64,000 nucleotides of DNA, taken from Pseudomonadota bacterium. Its GTDB lineage: Bacteria; Myxococcota_A; Polyangia; Polyangiales; Polyangiaceae. The stretch spans positions 62,001 through 126,000 of the forward strand of contig JAEWRL010000219.1 in NCBI GenBank assembly GCA_023398955.1. Direction: 5' to 3'. Every line of letters starts with the position of its first letter. The first letter of the stretch is position 1. Shown here piece by piece: positions 52,292 to 60,072 of this stretch. Made by a program: the position numbers and the translations under genes. The notes under the pieces were generated by a model. The model was not told the DNA's origin. It saw only the letters and a list, made by a program, of their open reading frames with translations, and searched no databases.

Positions 52292-54475
52292 ATGATCTCG
52301 AAATCGAGGAGGAGCTTTGGTTGGGCTGCCGCGGTGACCCTCGGTGCAGGAGTGAGCTTTGCCTGGAGCGCCTGGGCTCATCGGCACAGTGCGGTGTTCC
52401 CCTTGCAGGACCCACCGCGAGGCTATCTGCGGATTGGGGCCACTCCGGGGGACCTGGCGCTCGAGAATGACATGGCGACGGCCGTCGTACGAAAGAGTGA
52501 CGGCGCCTTGATTGATTTCTGGCCGCATCTGCCAGAGTCGCCGAGCGCGGAGCAGCTGGGGAGCGAGACCCATGTGGACTCACTCTGGGACATGCACCCG
52601 GTCGTACGGGTAGATGGTATGCGGGTCCCGGTTTTCGCCGACCGCGTCGTGGTCCGGGAGGGGCAAGTCCTTAGCCATGGCCGGATAGAATTCCGAGGGC
52701 GGAGCATTGCCGTCACCACCAAGTACGCAATGAGCCTTGACACAGCCCGCGTGCTCGTCAGGACGGAGCTGTCCCTCGGGCAGGGAGCAGCACCTCTCCA
52801 CGTGCGGCTGGGCGACATCGTGCGCTGGGGCAACGCACGGTACATCACAGCGGCGATCGGCAAGACCGGCGAGACCTACGCAGGATGGACGGAATGGATC
52901 GGCCGCCGTGGCGCTTCCGGTGATCTTCGGCTCCATTCAGAATCGGGCCCGATGTACGTCGAGTTTCGTCTTCAACACCACGGGATGGCCCCAGCGCTCC
53001 ATGCAGTCTATCCGCTTCGCCGGCTGACACCGGCAACCCCCGTCGCCATCGATCGGTTCCTCGCCTTGGAGCCGCTGCCCCACCACCCCGGCGCTGAGTC
53101 GGCCCCGCTGGGCACATCCGAGCTTCACGTGGATATCGTGGACGAGGATAGCCGCCCGCTGCCAGCCAAGCTAACGCTCACCGGCATCGGTGGAACTCCG
53201 CATCCGTCGTTCGACGAGGACGGTGGACTAAGCGGCGCGGGACGCTTCGTGTGGACTGGCAATGGACACCTCTCCGTCCGAGTGCCCCCTGGGCGCTACC
53301 GAGCCTTCGTTACCGCAGGCCCCGAACGCATCGCGGCCGCGTGGGACCTTGAGCTTTCGGAGAAGCAGTTGCTCAGGCGAGAAGCACGGCTTGAACGCGT
53401 CGTGTTCGCGCCCGGCTGGATCAGTGCCGATCTTCACCTGCACCAGGCCCCTAGCGTAGATGCAGACGTCTCGCTGCCGAACCGCATCATCGCCATCGCT
53501 GCCGAAGGCGTACGCTATGCCGTGGCGAGCGACCACTTCACGGCCACGAATCTACAACCGACGGTGCAGGCGCTATTGGACCAGGGACGCCTCACGACGC
53601 CGCTACTGACGTCCGTTGGGATCGAGGTCAGCACGGAGGGCGAACGCTTTGGCCACTTCAATGTTTTCCCGGTTCACCCATCGGCAACGATAGACGCCGT
53701 GAACCAGACGCCTTCGTCCCTCTTCTCCGGGATGCGTCGAGCGGCACCCCGCGGCCTCATCCAAGTGAATCACCCTCGGCTTCCCGGCATGGGTTACTTC
53801 GAGCGGTATCGAATGGATCCCACGACGGGGCGGGTTCCCGCCAGGTTCCGCGACATCTACGTCAGTGACTTCGATGCGGTCGAGGTGTTCAATGGGTTCG
53901 ATGGCAATCGCCCGGTGGTGGTCCGAAAGCTCATTGATGACTGGCTGCACCTCTTGGGTCTCGGGTTCCGCTACACGGCGACAGGGAACAGCGACTCCCA
54001 CAAGCTCTTCTATGTCGATCCTGGCATGCCGCGAAACCTCGTCCATTGTGCCAGTGCTGCCTGCGATAGCGGGCACCCCGCGACCGCCGAGGCGGCCATC
54101 ATCGAGGCTCTACGCAAGGGCCGTAGTATCGTCACCACCGGTCCCACACTGCTCGCCGAGGTACAGGGCAAAGGCCCCGGAGAGACGGTACGAGGCGCCG
54201 GAGCGCGAGTACCGGTGCGTATCGTACTCCAAGCTCCTGCCTGGATCGACGTTGACTGGGTGGAGGTGCGAGCGGGCAGCCGCAACCAGCTGCTGAGGTG
54301 GGTGCCCGTGCCGTCATCGAGCGATGGAGTGCGACTCGACACGACGGTCGATATCCCTATCGCGGGACACCGCTTCATCGTCGTGTACGCAGGAGGGGGC
54401 TCACCGCTGCCGAACGTGTTCCTGCAAGGCATTCGCCCCTTCGCGTTCACCAACCCGATCTGGTTTGAGCCGTGA
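52292..54475 (+). CDS. PHP-domain CehA/McbA-like metallohydrolase with Tat-type signal
   Basis: A 727-residue exported protein. N-terminus SKSRRSFGW followed by a hydrophobic stretch and AWA-H is a twin-arginine signal (S-R-R-x-F). Residues about 40-330 are a beta-rich region; a small Ig/carboxypeptidase-regulatory-like segment precedes the PHP domain: WISADLHLHQAPSVDADVSL (metal-binding HLH), VRYAVASDHF, IQVNHPR and TATGNSDSHK (metal-binding His/Asp). CehA/McbA enzymes hydrolyse phospho- or ester bonds with two or three metals. Directly downstream lie tatB and tatC, which would export it folded. ATG 52292 has GGTGGA upstream. Confidence 0.85.
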   Translation: MISKSRRSFGWAAAVTLGAGVSFAWSAWAHRHSAVFPLQDPPRGYLRIGATPGDLALENDMATAVVRKSDGALIDFWPHLPESPSAEQLGSETHVDSLWDMHPVVRVDGMRVPVFADRVVVREGQVLSHGRIEFRGRSIAVTTKYAMSLDTARVLVRTELSLGQGAAPLHVRLGDIVRWGNARYITAAIGKTGETYAGWTEWIGRRGASGDLRLHSESGPMYVEFRLQHHGMAPALHAVYPLRRLTPATPVAIDRFLALEPLPHHPGAESAPLGTSELHVDIVDEDSRPLPAKLTLTGIGGTPHPSFDEDGGLSGAGRFVWTGNGHLSVRVPPGRYRAFVTAGPERIAAAWDLELSEKQLLRREARLERVVFAPGWISADLHLHQAPSVDADVSLPNRIIAIAAEGVRYAVASDHFTATNLQPTVQALLDQGRLTTPLLTSVGIEVSTEGERFGHFNVFPVHPSATIDAVNQTPSSLFSGMRRAAPRGLIQVNHPRLPGMGYFERYRMDPTTGRVPARFRDIYVSDFDAVEVFNGFDGNRPVVVRKLIDDWLHLLGLGFRYTATGNSDSHKLFYVDPGMPRNLVHCASAACDSGHPATAEAAIIEALRKGRSIVTTGPTLLAEVQGKGPGETVRGAGARVPVRIVLQAPAWIDVDWVEVRAGSRNQLLRWVPVPSSSDGVRLDTTVDIPIAGHRFIVVYAGGGSPLPNVFLQGIRPFAFTNPIWFEP

Positions 54476-54658
54476 TGAAGGGCAGCCTCCCGGTGTCCTT
54501 CTCCGCTCGACTCCAGTAGCCGTCCGGCAGAGCCTGGCGCTTGGCCAAAGAGGTGCGCCGGCCGACCCGCACCAGCTATTCCGGTTCGAACCGCTTCCAG
54601 TTTCCGCTTTTCGCCACCTCGCGTTGCCGGTGCTTCGGCGGCAAGCTAGCGTTCGGCC

Positions 54659-55093
54659 GTGTTTGGCATCTCGTTCTTCGAGATCACTCTCGTGCTCATC
54701 GTGGCACTCATCGCCGTGGGGCCGACGCGGCTTCCGACGATGCTCCGCACATTGGGCCGCTGGGTGGGCACGGCACGGCGCCTCACGGCCCAGATTCGCG
54801 TGCAGACCGGGATCGACGACCTGCTCCGGGAAGAGGGCATCACCGGGGGGATTGATGAGCTCCGAAACGTCCTGCGAGGCGATCTGAGTCGCGTGAACCA
54901 CTACCGGGGACGAGCAAGCGCACACCCCATCGCGGATCCTTACCTTGACTCGATGGCGTTCGATCCTACCCGCGAGTATCCAATCGAGGGAGCCGATGCG
55001 ATGGGAGCCCTCCCCGACGATCTGGCGGAGGCGACGGGGTCCGTGAACACCGACGCCGAGTTCCGGCGCGTCTCGAGCGACCGGTCGTCATGA
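54659..55093 (+). CDS. tatB: Sec-independent translocase protein TatB
   Basis: A 144-residue protein: N-terminal helix MFGISFFEITLVLIVALIAVGP, the hinge Gly-Pro, and an amphipathic helix TRLPTMLRTLGRWVGTARRL, as in TatB, followed by an acidic C-terminal tail. Starts with GTG 54659. Overlaps tatC by four bases (ATGA, 55090-55093). No tatA gene is adjacent. Confidence 0.88.
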   Translation: MFGISFFEITLVLIVALIAVGPTRLPTMLRTLGRWVGTARRLTAQIRVQTGIDDLLREEGITGGIDELRNVLRGDLSRVNHYRGRASAHPIADPYLDSMAFDPTREYPIEGADAMGALPDDLAEATGSVNTDAEFRRVSSDRSS

Positions 55094-55869
55094 CTATCGC
55101 CACCGACGAGAAGCCCATGACTTTCTGGGAGCACTTGGCCGAGCTCCGTACCCGCGTGATCCGCGCGCTCCTTGCGTTCACGGTGGGGTGCGCGGTCTCA
55201 TGGGTCTTTCGCGAGACGCTCCTACTTTGGCTTACGGAACCGTTCGTCGCTGCATGGAAGGCGGGACGGGTCGGGGGCGAGGTTGCGCTGCACTTCAAAG
55301 CGCCAGCGGCGCTTTTCGTGACCTATATCAAACTCTGCATCCTAGGCGGGGCTATCTTCGCCATGCCCATCGTACTGTATCAATTCTGGGCATTCGTAGC
55401 ACCAGGACTGTACTCCAGAGAGAAGCGTCTAGCGCTACCGTTCGTTATATCGTCGTGCGTGTTGTTCGGCACGGGCGCCTACTTCTGCTTCCGGATCGTA
55501 GCGCCCATCGCGTTCGAGTATCTGCTGGGCTTCAGCGGAGCCATAGGAGGAACTGCGTTCGAGATACGGCCTACAGTCATGGTCGACGAGTACCTCGAAT
55601 TCGTGACACGCATCCTGGTGGCGTTTGGAGTCGTGTTCGAGCTACCCGTGCTCGTGTTCTTTCTCAGCATCGCCGGTATCATCAACCACCGTCACCTCAT
55701 CCGCTTTGCACGCTATTTCGTCGTGCTCGCGTTCATCGTTGGGGCGGTGCTTACCCCTCCAGATCCCACGAGTCAGCTGCTCCTGGCCGTACCGTTGTGT
55801 TTGCTGTACGTGATATCGATCGGCATCGCTTTCGTCTTCGGCCGCCGCCCGAAGGTCGCCAGCCCTTAG
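55090..55869 (+). CDS. tatC: Sec-independent translocase protein TatC
   Basis: A 259-residue protein with six membrane helices. The N-terminal FWEHLAELRTRVIRALLAF, Glu in FVAPGLYSREKRLALPFV and the first-loop FKAPAALFVTYIK are TatC hallmarks (the FxxHxxELRxR motif binds the RR signal). Start overlaps tatB. Expected to form the receptor that reads signals such as that of the adjacent PHP protein. Confidence 0.96.
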   Translation: MTIATDEKPMTFWEHLAELRTRVIRALLAFTVGCAVSWVFRETLLLWLTEPFVAAWKAGRVGGEVALHFKAPAALFVTYIKLCILGGAIFAMPIVLYQFWAFVAPGLYSREKRLALPFVISSCVLFGTGAYFCFRIVAPIAFEYLLGFSGAIGGTAFEIRPTVMVDEYLEFVTRILVAFGVVFELPVLVFFLSIAGIINHRHLIRFARYFVVLAFIVGAVLTPPDPTSQLLLAVPLCLLYVISIGIAFVFGRRPKVASP

Positions 55870-56021
55870 TCTGAGCAGTCGGGACCTCGCCAATCCTGGC
55901 GGGAACTGGCGACCGACAGCGGGCGGGCAGCGATCAGTCGTTTGTCCGGTGCCGCGTGTCTTCCCCCCGCTTCCGGCGCCTTCGACTGAGGTTCCATTCA
56001 GAGCAGTTGCCCCGAGGACGG

Positions 56022-56450
56022 TCAACCCTCGCGCGCGTAGGGTTCGTTGCGAAGAATAGTCATGGCCCTATAGAGTTGCTCGAGCAGCACCAGGCGGGCC
56101 AGCCTGTGCGGCAGAGTCATTGATGAGAGGCTCAGTCTCGCGTGCGAAGCTCGAAGCACCTCACCCGACAACCCTTCGGCGCCTCCGATGGCGAACGTCA
56201 GGATGCCCTTACCCGTACTACCCCACCTTTCGACTCTGCGGGCAAAATCGGTCGAAGAATGGGCTTCGCCGGTCACGTCGAGGGCGACGAGGGATGAGCC
56301 AGGCGGAACCGCTCGCAATAGTCCGACGCTATCCCTTACCTCGATTTCGTCACATCGCACGTGACGGCGAATGCGCTTCCGGTAGTCATCTCCGAGTTCA
56401 CGGAGGCCTCGCTCCTTCAGCCGCCCCTCCGCCAAGATCACGAACCTCAC
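56022..56450 (-). CDS. rlmH: 23S rRNA (pseudouridine-1915-N3)-methyltransferase
   Basis: A 142-residue SPOUT methyltransferase. FAIGGAEGLSGEVLRASHARLSLSSMTLPHRLARLVLLEQLYRAMTILRNEPY is the diagnostic end (given here only as a region, with the knot residues in GGAEG and LSSMTLPH). It methylates pseudouridine 1915 of 23S rRNA. The start is GTG 56450, overlapping the rsfS stop (GTGA). The C-terminal tail reads ARE-G where many have HK. Confidence 0.93.
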   Translation of the reverse strand: MRFVILAEGRLKERGLRELGDDYRKRIRRHVRCDEIEVRDSVGLLRAVPPGSSLVALDVTGEAHSSTDFARRVERWGSTGKGILTFAIGGAEGLSGEVLRASHARLSLSSMTLPHRLARLVLLEQLYRAMTILRNEPYAREG

Positions 56451-56878
56451 GGCTCGCTGGCAGGGCTCGACACCGGAACGCGCTTGGCGTCGAGCCAAAG
56501 GCCATCAATGTCGTAAAGTGCCCTCGCTTCCACGTGAAAAACGTGGACGACGACGTCGACGAAGTCGATGAGCACCCACTCGCCTCGCGTCAATCCTTCA
56601 ATGCTGATGGCGCGATGCCCTTGTCGAGTCAGCTCGGCGTCCACGCTGCGGGCAAGCGTGGCTACATGACGGTCGCTATGGCCCGTCATGAGGACGAGGT
56701 AGTCGGCATAGTCGACCTTTCCGCGCACATCAATGATCTGGACGTCCAGCGCCTTCTTCTCCAGACCAGCACTGGCAGCCAGCAGGGCAATCTGACGAGC
56801 CTCTTCGGCACTGATTCTATGCGGGACCGCGTTATGGGGGCGATTGGGCTTCTTGAGTACTTCCACGCTACCTGTCAC
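56447..56878 (-). CDS. rsfS: ribosomal silencing factor RsfS
   Basis: A 143-residue RsfS/Iojap protein: ALLAASAGLEKKALDVQIID, DYLVLMTGHSDRHVATLA, GLTRGEWVLIDFVDVVVHVF. It binds uL14 and blocks 50S joining when nutrients fall. The stop overlaps rlmH (GTGA), the common rsfS-rlmH pair. GTG 56878 is used; GTG 56866 is possible. Confidence 0.93.
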   Translation of the reverse strand: MTGSVEVLKKPNRPHNAVPHRISAEEARQIALLAASAGLEKKALDVQIIDVRGKVDYADYLVLMTGHSDRHVATLARSVDAELTRQGHRAISIEGLTRGEWVLIDFVDVVVHVFHVEARALYDIDGLWLDAKRVPVSSPASEP

Positions 56879-57300
56879 CAGCTGTCGAGTTCTTGCCGAG
56901 ACACCCGACTCCTTGCGAAGATTGAACTGAGCCAGCCGTTTCGGCTGGGTAAAGCTGCTCTGCTATTGTAATCCAATGGCTGAGCGATGCACCACGCGAC
57001 CCCTGTGTACCATCGACCGGTGCTGCGTGAAGCTTCGCTGTCTTGCAGTAGAGGCCTTCTTCCCGACACAGTCCCGTGTCGCGCGGAGACCGCACCGAAT
57101 CGACCGACTGGCGGAATAAGGACCAGGGTTCCGGCGGCCAAGTGGGTATCGTGGACCAAAGGGCCAGCGCCAGCACTGTAGCGGGCCATCAGGCTCGATG
57201 CCAGCAGCGGTTTCCTCGGCATCGACCAGGCCACCGGGCGCGGAGTGCCCTGCCGCTCACGCCGCAACGTCGCCCGCGTGGGCAAGCTCGTCACGTTGCA
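56879..57300. other. intergenic region upstream of rsfS
   Basis: About 420 bases with no gene. A perfect 7-bp hairpin, CCAGCCG/CGGCTGG with a TTT loop, sits at 56932-56948. On the minus strand TACAAT (plus-strand ATTGTA, 56965-56970) could be a -10 box for rsfS; no -35 was seen. Confidence 0.5.
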
Positions 57301-57651
57301 TTACCGGCCGCACGGCCAGTCCCACCTCAGACAGGGCGTGCCTAGCGTTCTGGAATCGACCCCGCCCTCGCCCGCCGAGCCCGCGGCACCCCCCGAGCCC
57401 GGGGGCGCCACATCCTGCCGCGGAATGACCGCACTTGCGCCCCCTCCCCCGCCGCTGCTCGTAGGTTCGGCCTCTACCCAATCGCCTACTGCCGCGGACG
57501 CGAACGGATCCACCTCCGCCCCACCCACGGAGCTGCCCGCATCCCAAGTGCCGACTGTTGCTGGCTCATACTCGGGCGGCGGCCCTTTCGGAGGAGGCGC
57601 ACTCGAACACGCCGCGTGCACCGCCCAAAGTATACAAGGTAGCGCTCTCAT
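57301..57651 (-). CDS. small putative lipoprotein
   Basis: A 116-residue protein with a short hydrophobic leader (ALPCILWAVHAACSS) and a lipobox-like HAAC, then a Pro/Gly/Ser-rich acidic tail. It follows another small lipoprotein on the same strand by about 55 bases. ATG 57651. Low complexity makes the call uncertain. Confidence 0.45.
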   Translation of the reverse strand: MRALPCILWAVHAACSSAPPPKGPPPEYEPATVGTWDAGSSVGGAEVDPFASAAVGDWVEAEPTSSGGGGGASAVIPRQDVAPPGSGGAAGSAGEGGVDSRTLGTPCLRWDWPCGR

Positions 57652-57705
57652 CGCGCGGAGGAGAGCACCATGACAGCGCGCGGTCAATGCGCTGTCAATC
57701 GTCTC

Positions 57706-58047
57706 TCACAAACTGAGGGTTTCGTCCTCCTGTCGACCCGACGGGGTCAACCGGTCGAGCGCCGGCGGGCGAGCACGTGGCTTCGGAGAGCCCTCGAGCG
57801 GCGCGCCCGAAGACTGCTCGTCCACTCCCGGTTGAGGGTCTGCTGGACGGTCCGCTTTGGCATAGCGCCCGTGGCGCAGCGCGTAGGCTCCAACGGCTCC
57901 GGTGGCTGCGGCGACAGGTGCGTCGCTCTCCTGTTTTGGGACGACCTGTGGCGGAGCTGACTCGCATGCGAGAAGAAGCACGCTCGCCAGGAGGTTGCGC
58001 CCACGCCAGAGACCAGCAATGGCGCGGTGACTCGCTGGCTGAGTCAC
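57706..58047 (-). CDS. small lipoprotein
   Basis: A 113-residue protein with a leader ending LLASVLLLAC (a good lipobox) and a polar Pro/Ala/Asp-rich tail. GTG 58047 overlaps the stop of the acyltransferase gene (GTGA), so it is translated from the same message. Function unknown; not a fold I recognise. Confidence 0.6.
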   Translation of the reverse strand: MTQPASHRAIAGLWRGRNLLASVLLLACESAPPQVVPKQESDAPVAAATGAVGAYALRHGRYAKADRPADPQPGVDEQSSGAPLEGSPKPRARPPALDRLTPSGRQEDETLSL

Positions 58048-58961
58048 CAGAAGACGCTCCGCCGCTCCCTCAGGCCCTGCTGAAGGATATGCTGCACGCT
58101 CTGTCGCACCAGCCAGGCGCGGTGCGCGAGCTCATCATCGTTCGCCGGGCCCGCGGCGAACCTCATTGGCTCGGCGAAATGCAAACGGTACCGGGTGGGG
58201 AACGGCAACTGCCCGCCAGGGACCAGCCACTGTGGGAGGACGGGGACCGGAGGCAAGCCGATCAGCTTCGTGAGACGCTCCGCATTGGCAATATTGATGT
58301 ACTGCTCCTCCGCGCCGATTACCGCCAGCGGAACGATGGGCGCGCCGGTCATACGCGCCACCTCGACGAACTCGGGGCTGAACGGTCTCAGCTGATACCG
58401 GTGACGATAAGGTTTGATCAGCCCCGCCACACCCTCGGGAAAGACGAGGACTGTCTCGCCCTGGTCGAGGAGCGCACGGAGCGCGCCGCGATCCATCGGC
58501 ACGTGACCGAACCTTCCAAGCGCTGCCAGGAATGTTGGCATCCGATTGAGACGCGGATCGAGGGCGACCCGAAGTGCTCTTCCCGGAGTGACATCCAAGA
58601 GCAAAGCGCTCGCCACGATCAGCCCGTCGAGGGGGAGTTGTCCGGAGTGGTTTGCGACGAGGATGGCTGGCCCCTTCGGAAGATGGTCCATGCCGAAGCA
58701 AGCCGTCCGGAAATACAGGCGATGGAGAATCGCTCCCGCTCTCGCGATCAACCGAAAAGCCTCCACATGGAGACCGAAAGGGTCCAGCCCGCGGTAGCGC
58801 TTGGCGACGTGCCGGATTCGCTCGTCGAAGTCAGCACCGAAGGCGGCCCCGCGGATCCGTGACACGGCGGCACGCCCCCGTGTGGCCAAGGGCAGTGTCC
58901 GCGGGGGCAAAGATGGATTTGCTCGATGGCCGCTCCAGGCGACAGGGCTCAGGCGAACCAT
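58044..58961 (-). CDS. PlsC-type acyltransferase
   Basis: A 305-residue acyltransferase. Motif I is NHSGQLPLD: six residues lie between His and Asp, not four as in classic PlsC; the same spacing occurs in a subgroup that includes some actinobacterial members. Motif III is FPEGVAG. Motif II-like FGHVPMDR is present. It probably transfers acyl chains to a lysophospholipid or related lipid. No signal peptide; the hydrophobic patch near VANHSG may dip into the membrane. ATG 58961. It heads an operon with the two lipoproteins. Confidence 0.83.
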   Translation of the reverse strand: MVRLSPVAWSGHRANPSLPPRTLPLATRGRAAVSRIRGAAFGADFDERIRHVAKRYRGLDPFGLHVEAFRLIARAGAILHRLYFRTACFGMDHLPKGPAILVANHSGQLPLDGLIVASALLLDVTPGRALRVALDPRLNRMPTFLAALGRFGHVPMDRGALRALLDQGETVLVFPEGVAGLIKPYRHRYQLRPFSPEFVEVARMTGAPIVPLAVIGAEEQYINIANAERLTKLIGLPPVPVLPQWLVPGGQLPFPTRYRLHFAEPMRFAAGPANDDELAHRAWLVRQSVQHILQQGLRERRSVFW

Positions 58962-59111
58962 GGCCAACGACTCTAGGCCACCACCTCGACGTAGACCACC
59001 TGGGAGGCTGCAGGGCGGTGTCCGGACTGAAGGTTACGCGTCGACCGGCCACCCACCTTGAATCTAACCGGCGGACTTTGTCGGCGAGCGGCGATGACGC
59101 TACCCTGAGGC

Positions 59112-60017
59112 GTGATCGTTCCCCCGACTGTCAAACGCGGCGACACCGTCCGGGTGGTTGCGCCCTCGGGCCCGTTCGACCAATCCCTTTTTTGGCGCGG
59201 GATCAGTGTGCTGCATGAGCGCTACAGGGTGAGGTTTCGCGATGACATCCGAGCTCGGCAGGGCTTCCTAGCCGGTCCCGACGCGCGGCGCCTCGCCGAG
59301 CTGCGTGAAGCTCTTGCGGATCCCGACGCTTCGGCCATCGTCTCCGCACGCGGCGGCTATGGCCTTACTCGATTGCTCCCCGCGCTCTCTCCTTCCGAGC
59401 TGCGAGCGCGTCCCAAGTGGTTTGTCGGATTCTCCGACGCTACGGCCCTGCACCTCGCCTATTCGAAGGCAGGCGTCATGAGTCTTCACGCCCCTAATGT
59501 GACGGGCTTGGGGCGCGCCGACGCTCAAACCCACAGCGAGTTCTTCGAGTACCTGGAGTCTCCCCTCAACCGCCGCACGCTCTCGGGAGCCGGGGCAGCT
59601 CCTGGTCGCGCGTGCGGCCAACTAGTCGGTGGAAACCTATCTCTCCTTCAAGTTGCTTCCGCATCACGGAGCCTCCGCCTGCCCGCTGGCAGCATTCTCG
59701 CGATGGAGGACGTTGCTGAGGGTTCCTACTGCCTCGATCGAATGCTTGAGGCGCTGATTGGGTCGGGCGCGTTGGATGTCGTGGCTGGCTTCGCGATCGG
59801 CGAGTTGACCGATTGCAGCGCAGGACGATTCAACGTGCATCCAAAAGCAGTGCTCATTGCTCAGCTCAGGCGGCTGAGGGTACCTATCGTGACCGATTTG
59901 CCGTTCGGCCACGGAAGAAACAATTGCCCCCTAACCCTTGGCGCGCCGGCGGAGTTGGATGGCGAGACGGGGACCCTCGTCGTTGCTGCTGACGGCGACC
60001 CACCATCCAACGGGTAG
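59112..60017 (+). CDS. LD-carboxypeptidase, peptidase S66 family
   Basis: A 301-residue serine peptidase. N-terminal VRVVAPSGPFDQSLFWRG, ARGGYGLTRLL, nucleophile Ser in GFSDATALH, Glu in ILAMEDVAEGSY, and His in PFGHGRNN. S66 enzymes trim the terminal D-Ala from the tetrapeptide in muropeptide recycling (LdcA) or inactivate microcin C7 (MccF). Cytoplasmic; no signal. Start GTG 59112. LdcA is preferred here by the recycling context, but no neighbour proves it. Confidence 0.87.
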   Translation: MIVPPTVKRGDTVRVVAPSGPFDQSLFWRGISVLHERYRVRFRDDIRARQGFLAGPDARRLAELREALADPDASAIVSARGGYGLTRLLPALSPSELRARPKWFVGFSDATALHLAYSKAGVMSLHAPNVTGLGRADAQTHSEFFEYLESPLNRRTLSGAGAAPGRACGQLVGGNLSLLQVASASRSLRLPAGSILAMEDVAEGSYCLDRMLEALIGSGALDVVAGFAIGELTDCSAGRFNVHPKAVLIAQLRRLRVPIVTDLPFGHGRNNCPLTLGAPAELDGETGTLVVAADGDPPSNG

Positions 60018-60072
60018 CTCCCGGCCGGGCGCGCCTAGAGAACTGGCGAAGGCATCGCACGGAGTGGGGTCG

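Noticed and set aside
57777..58862. 361-codon plus-strand frame opposite the acyltransferase
   Set aside because: The minus strand has NHSG and FPEG motifs; the plus frame has none.
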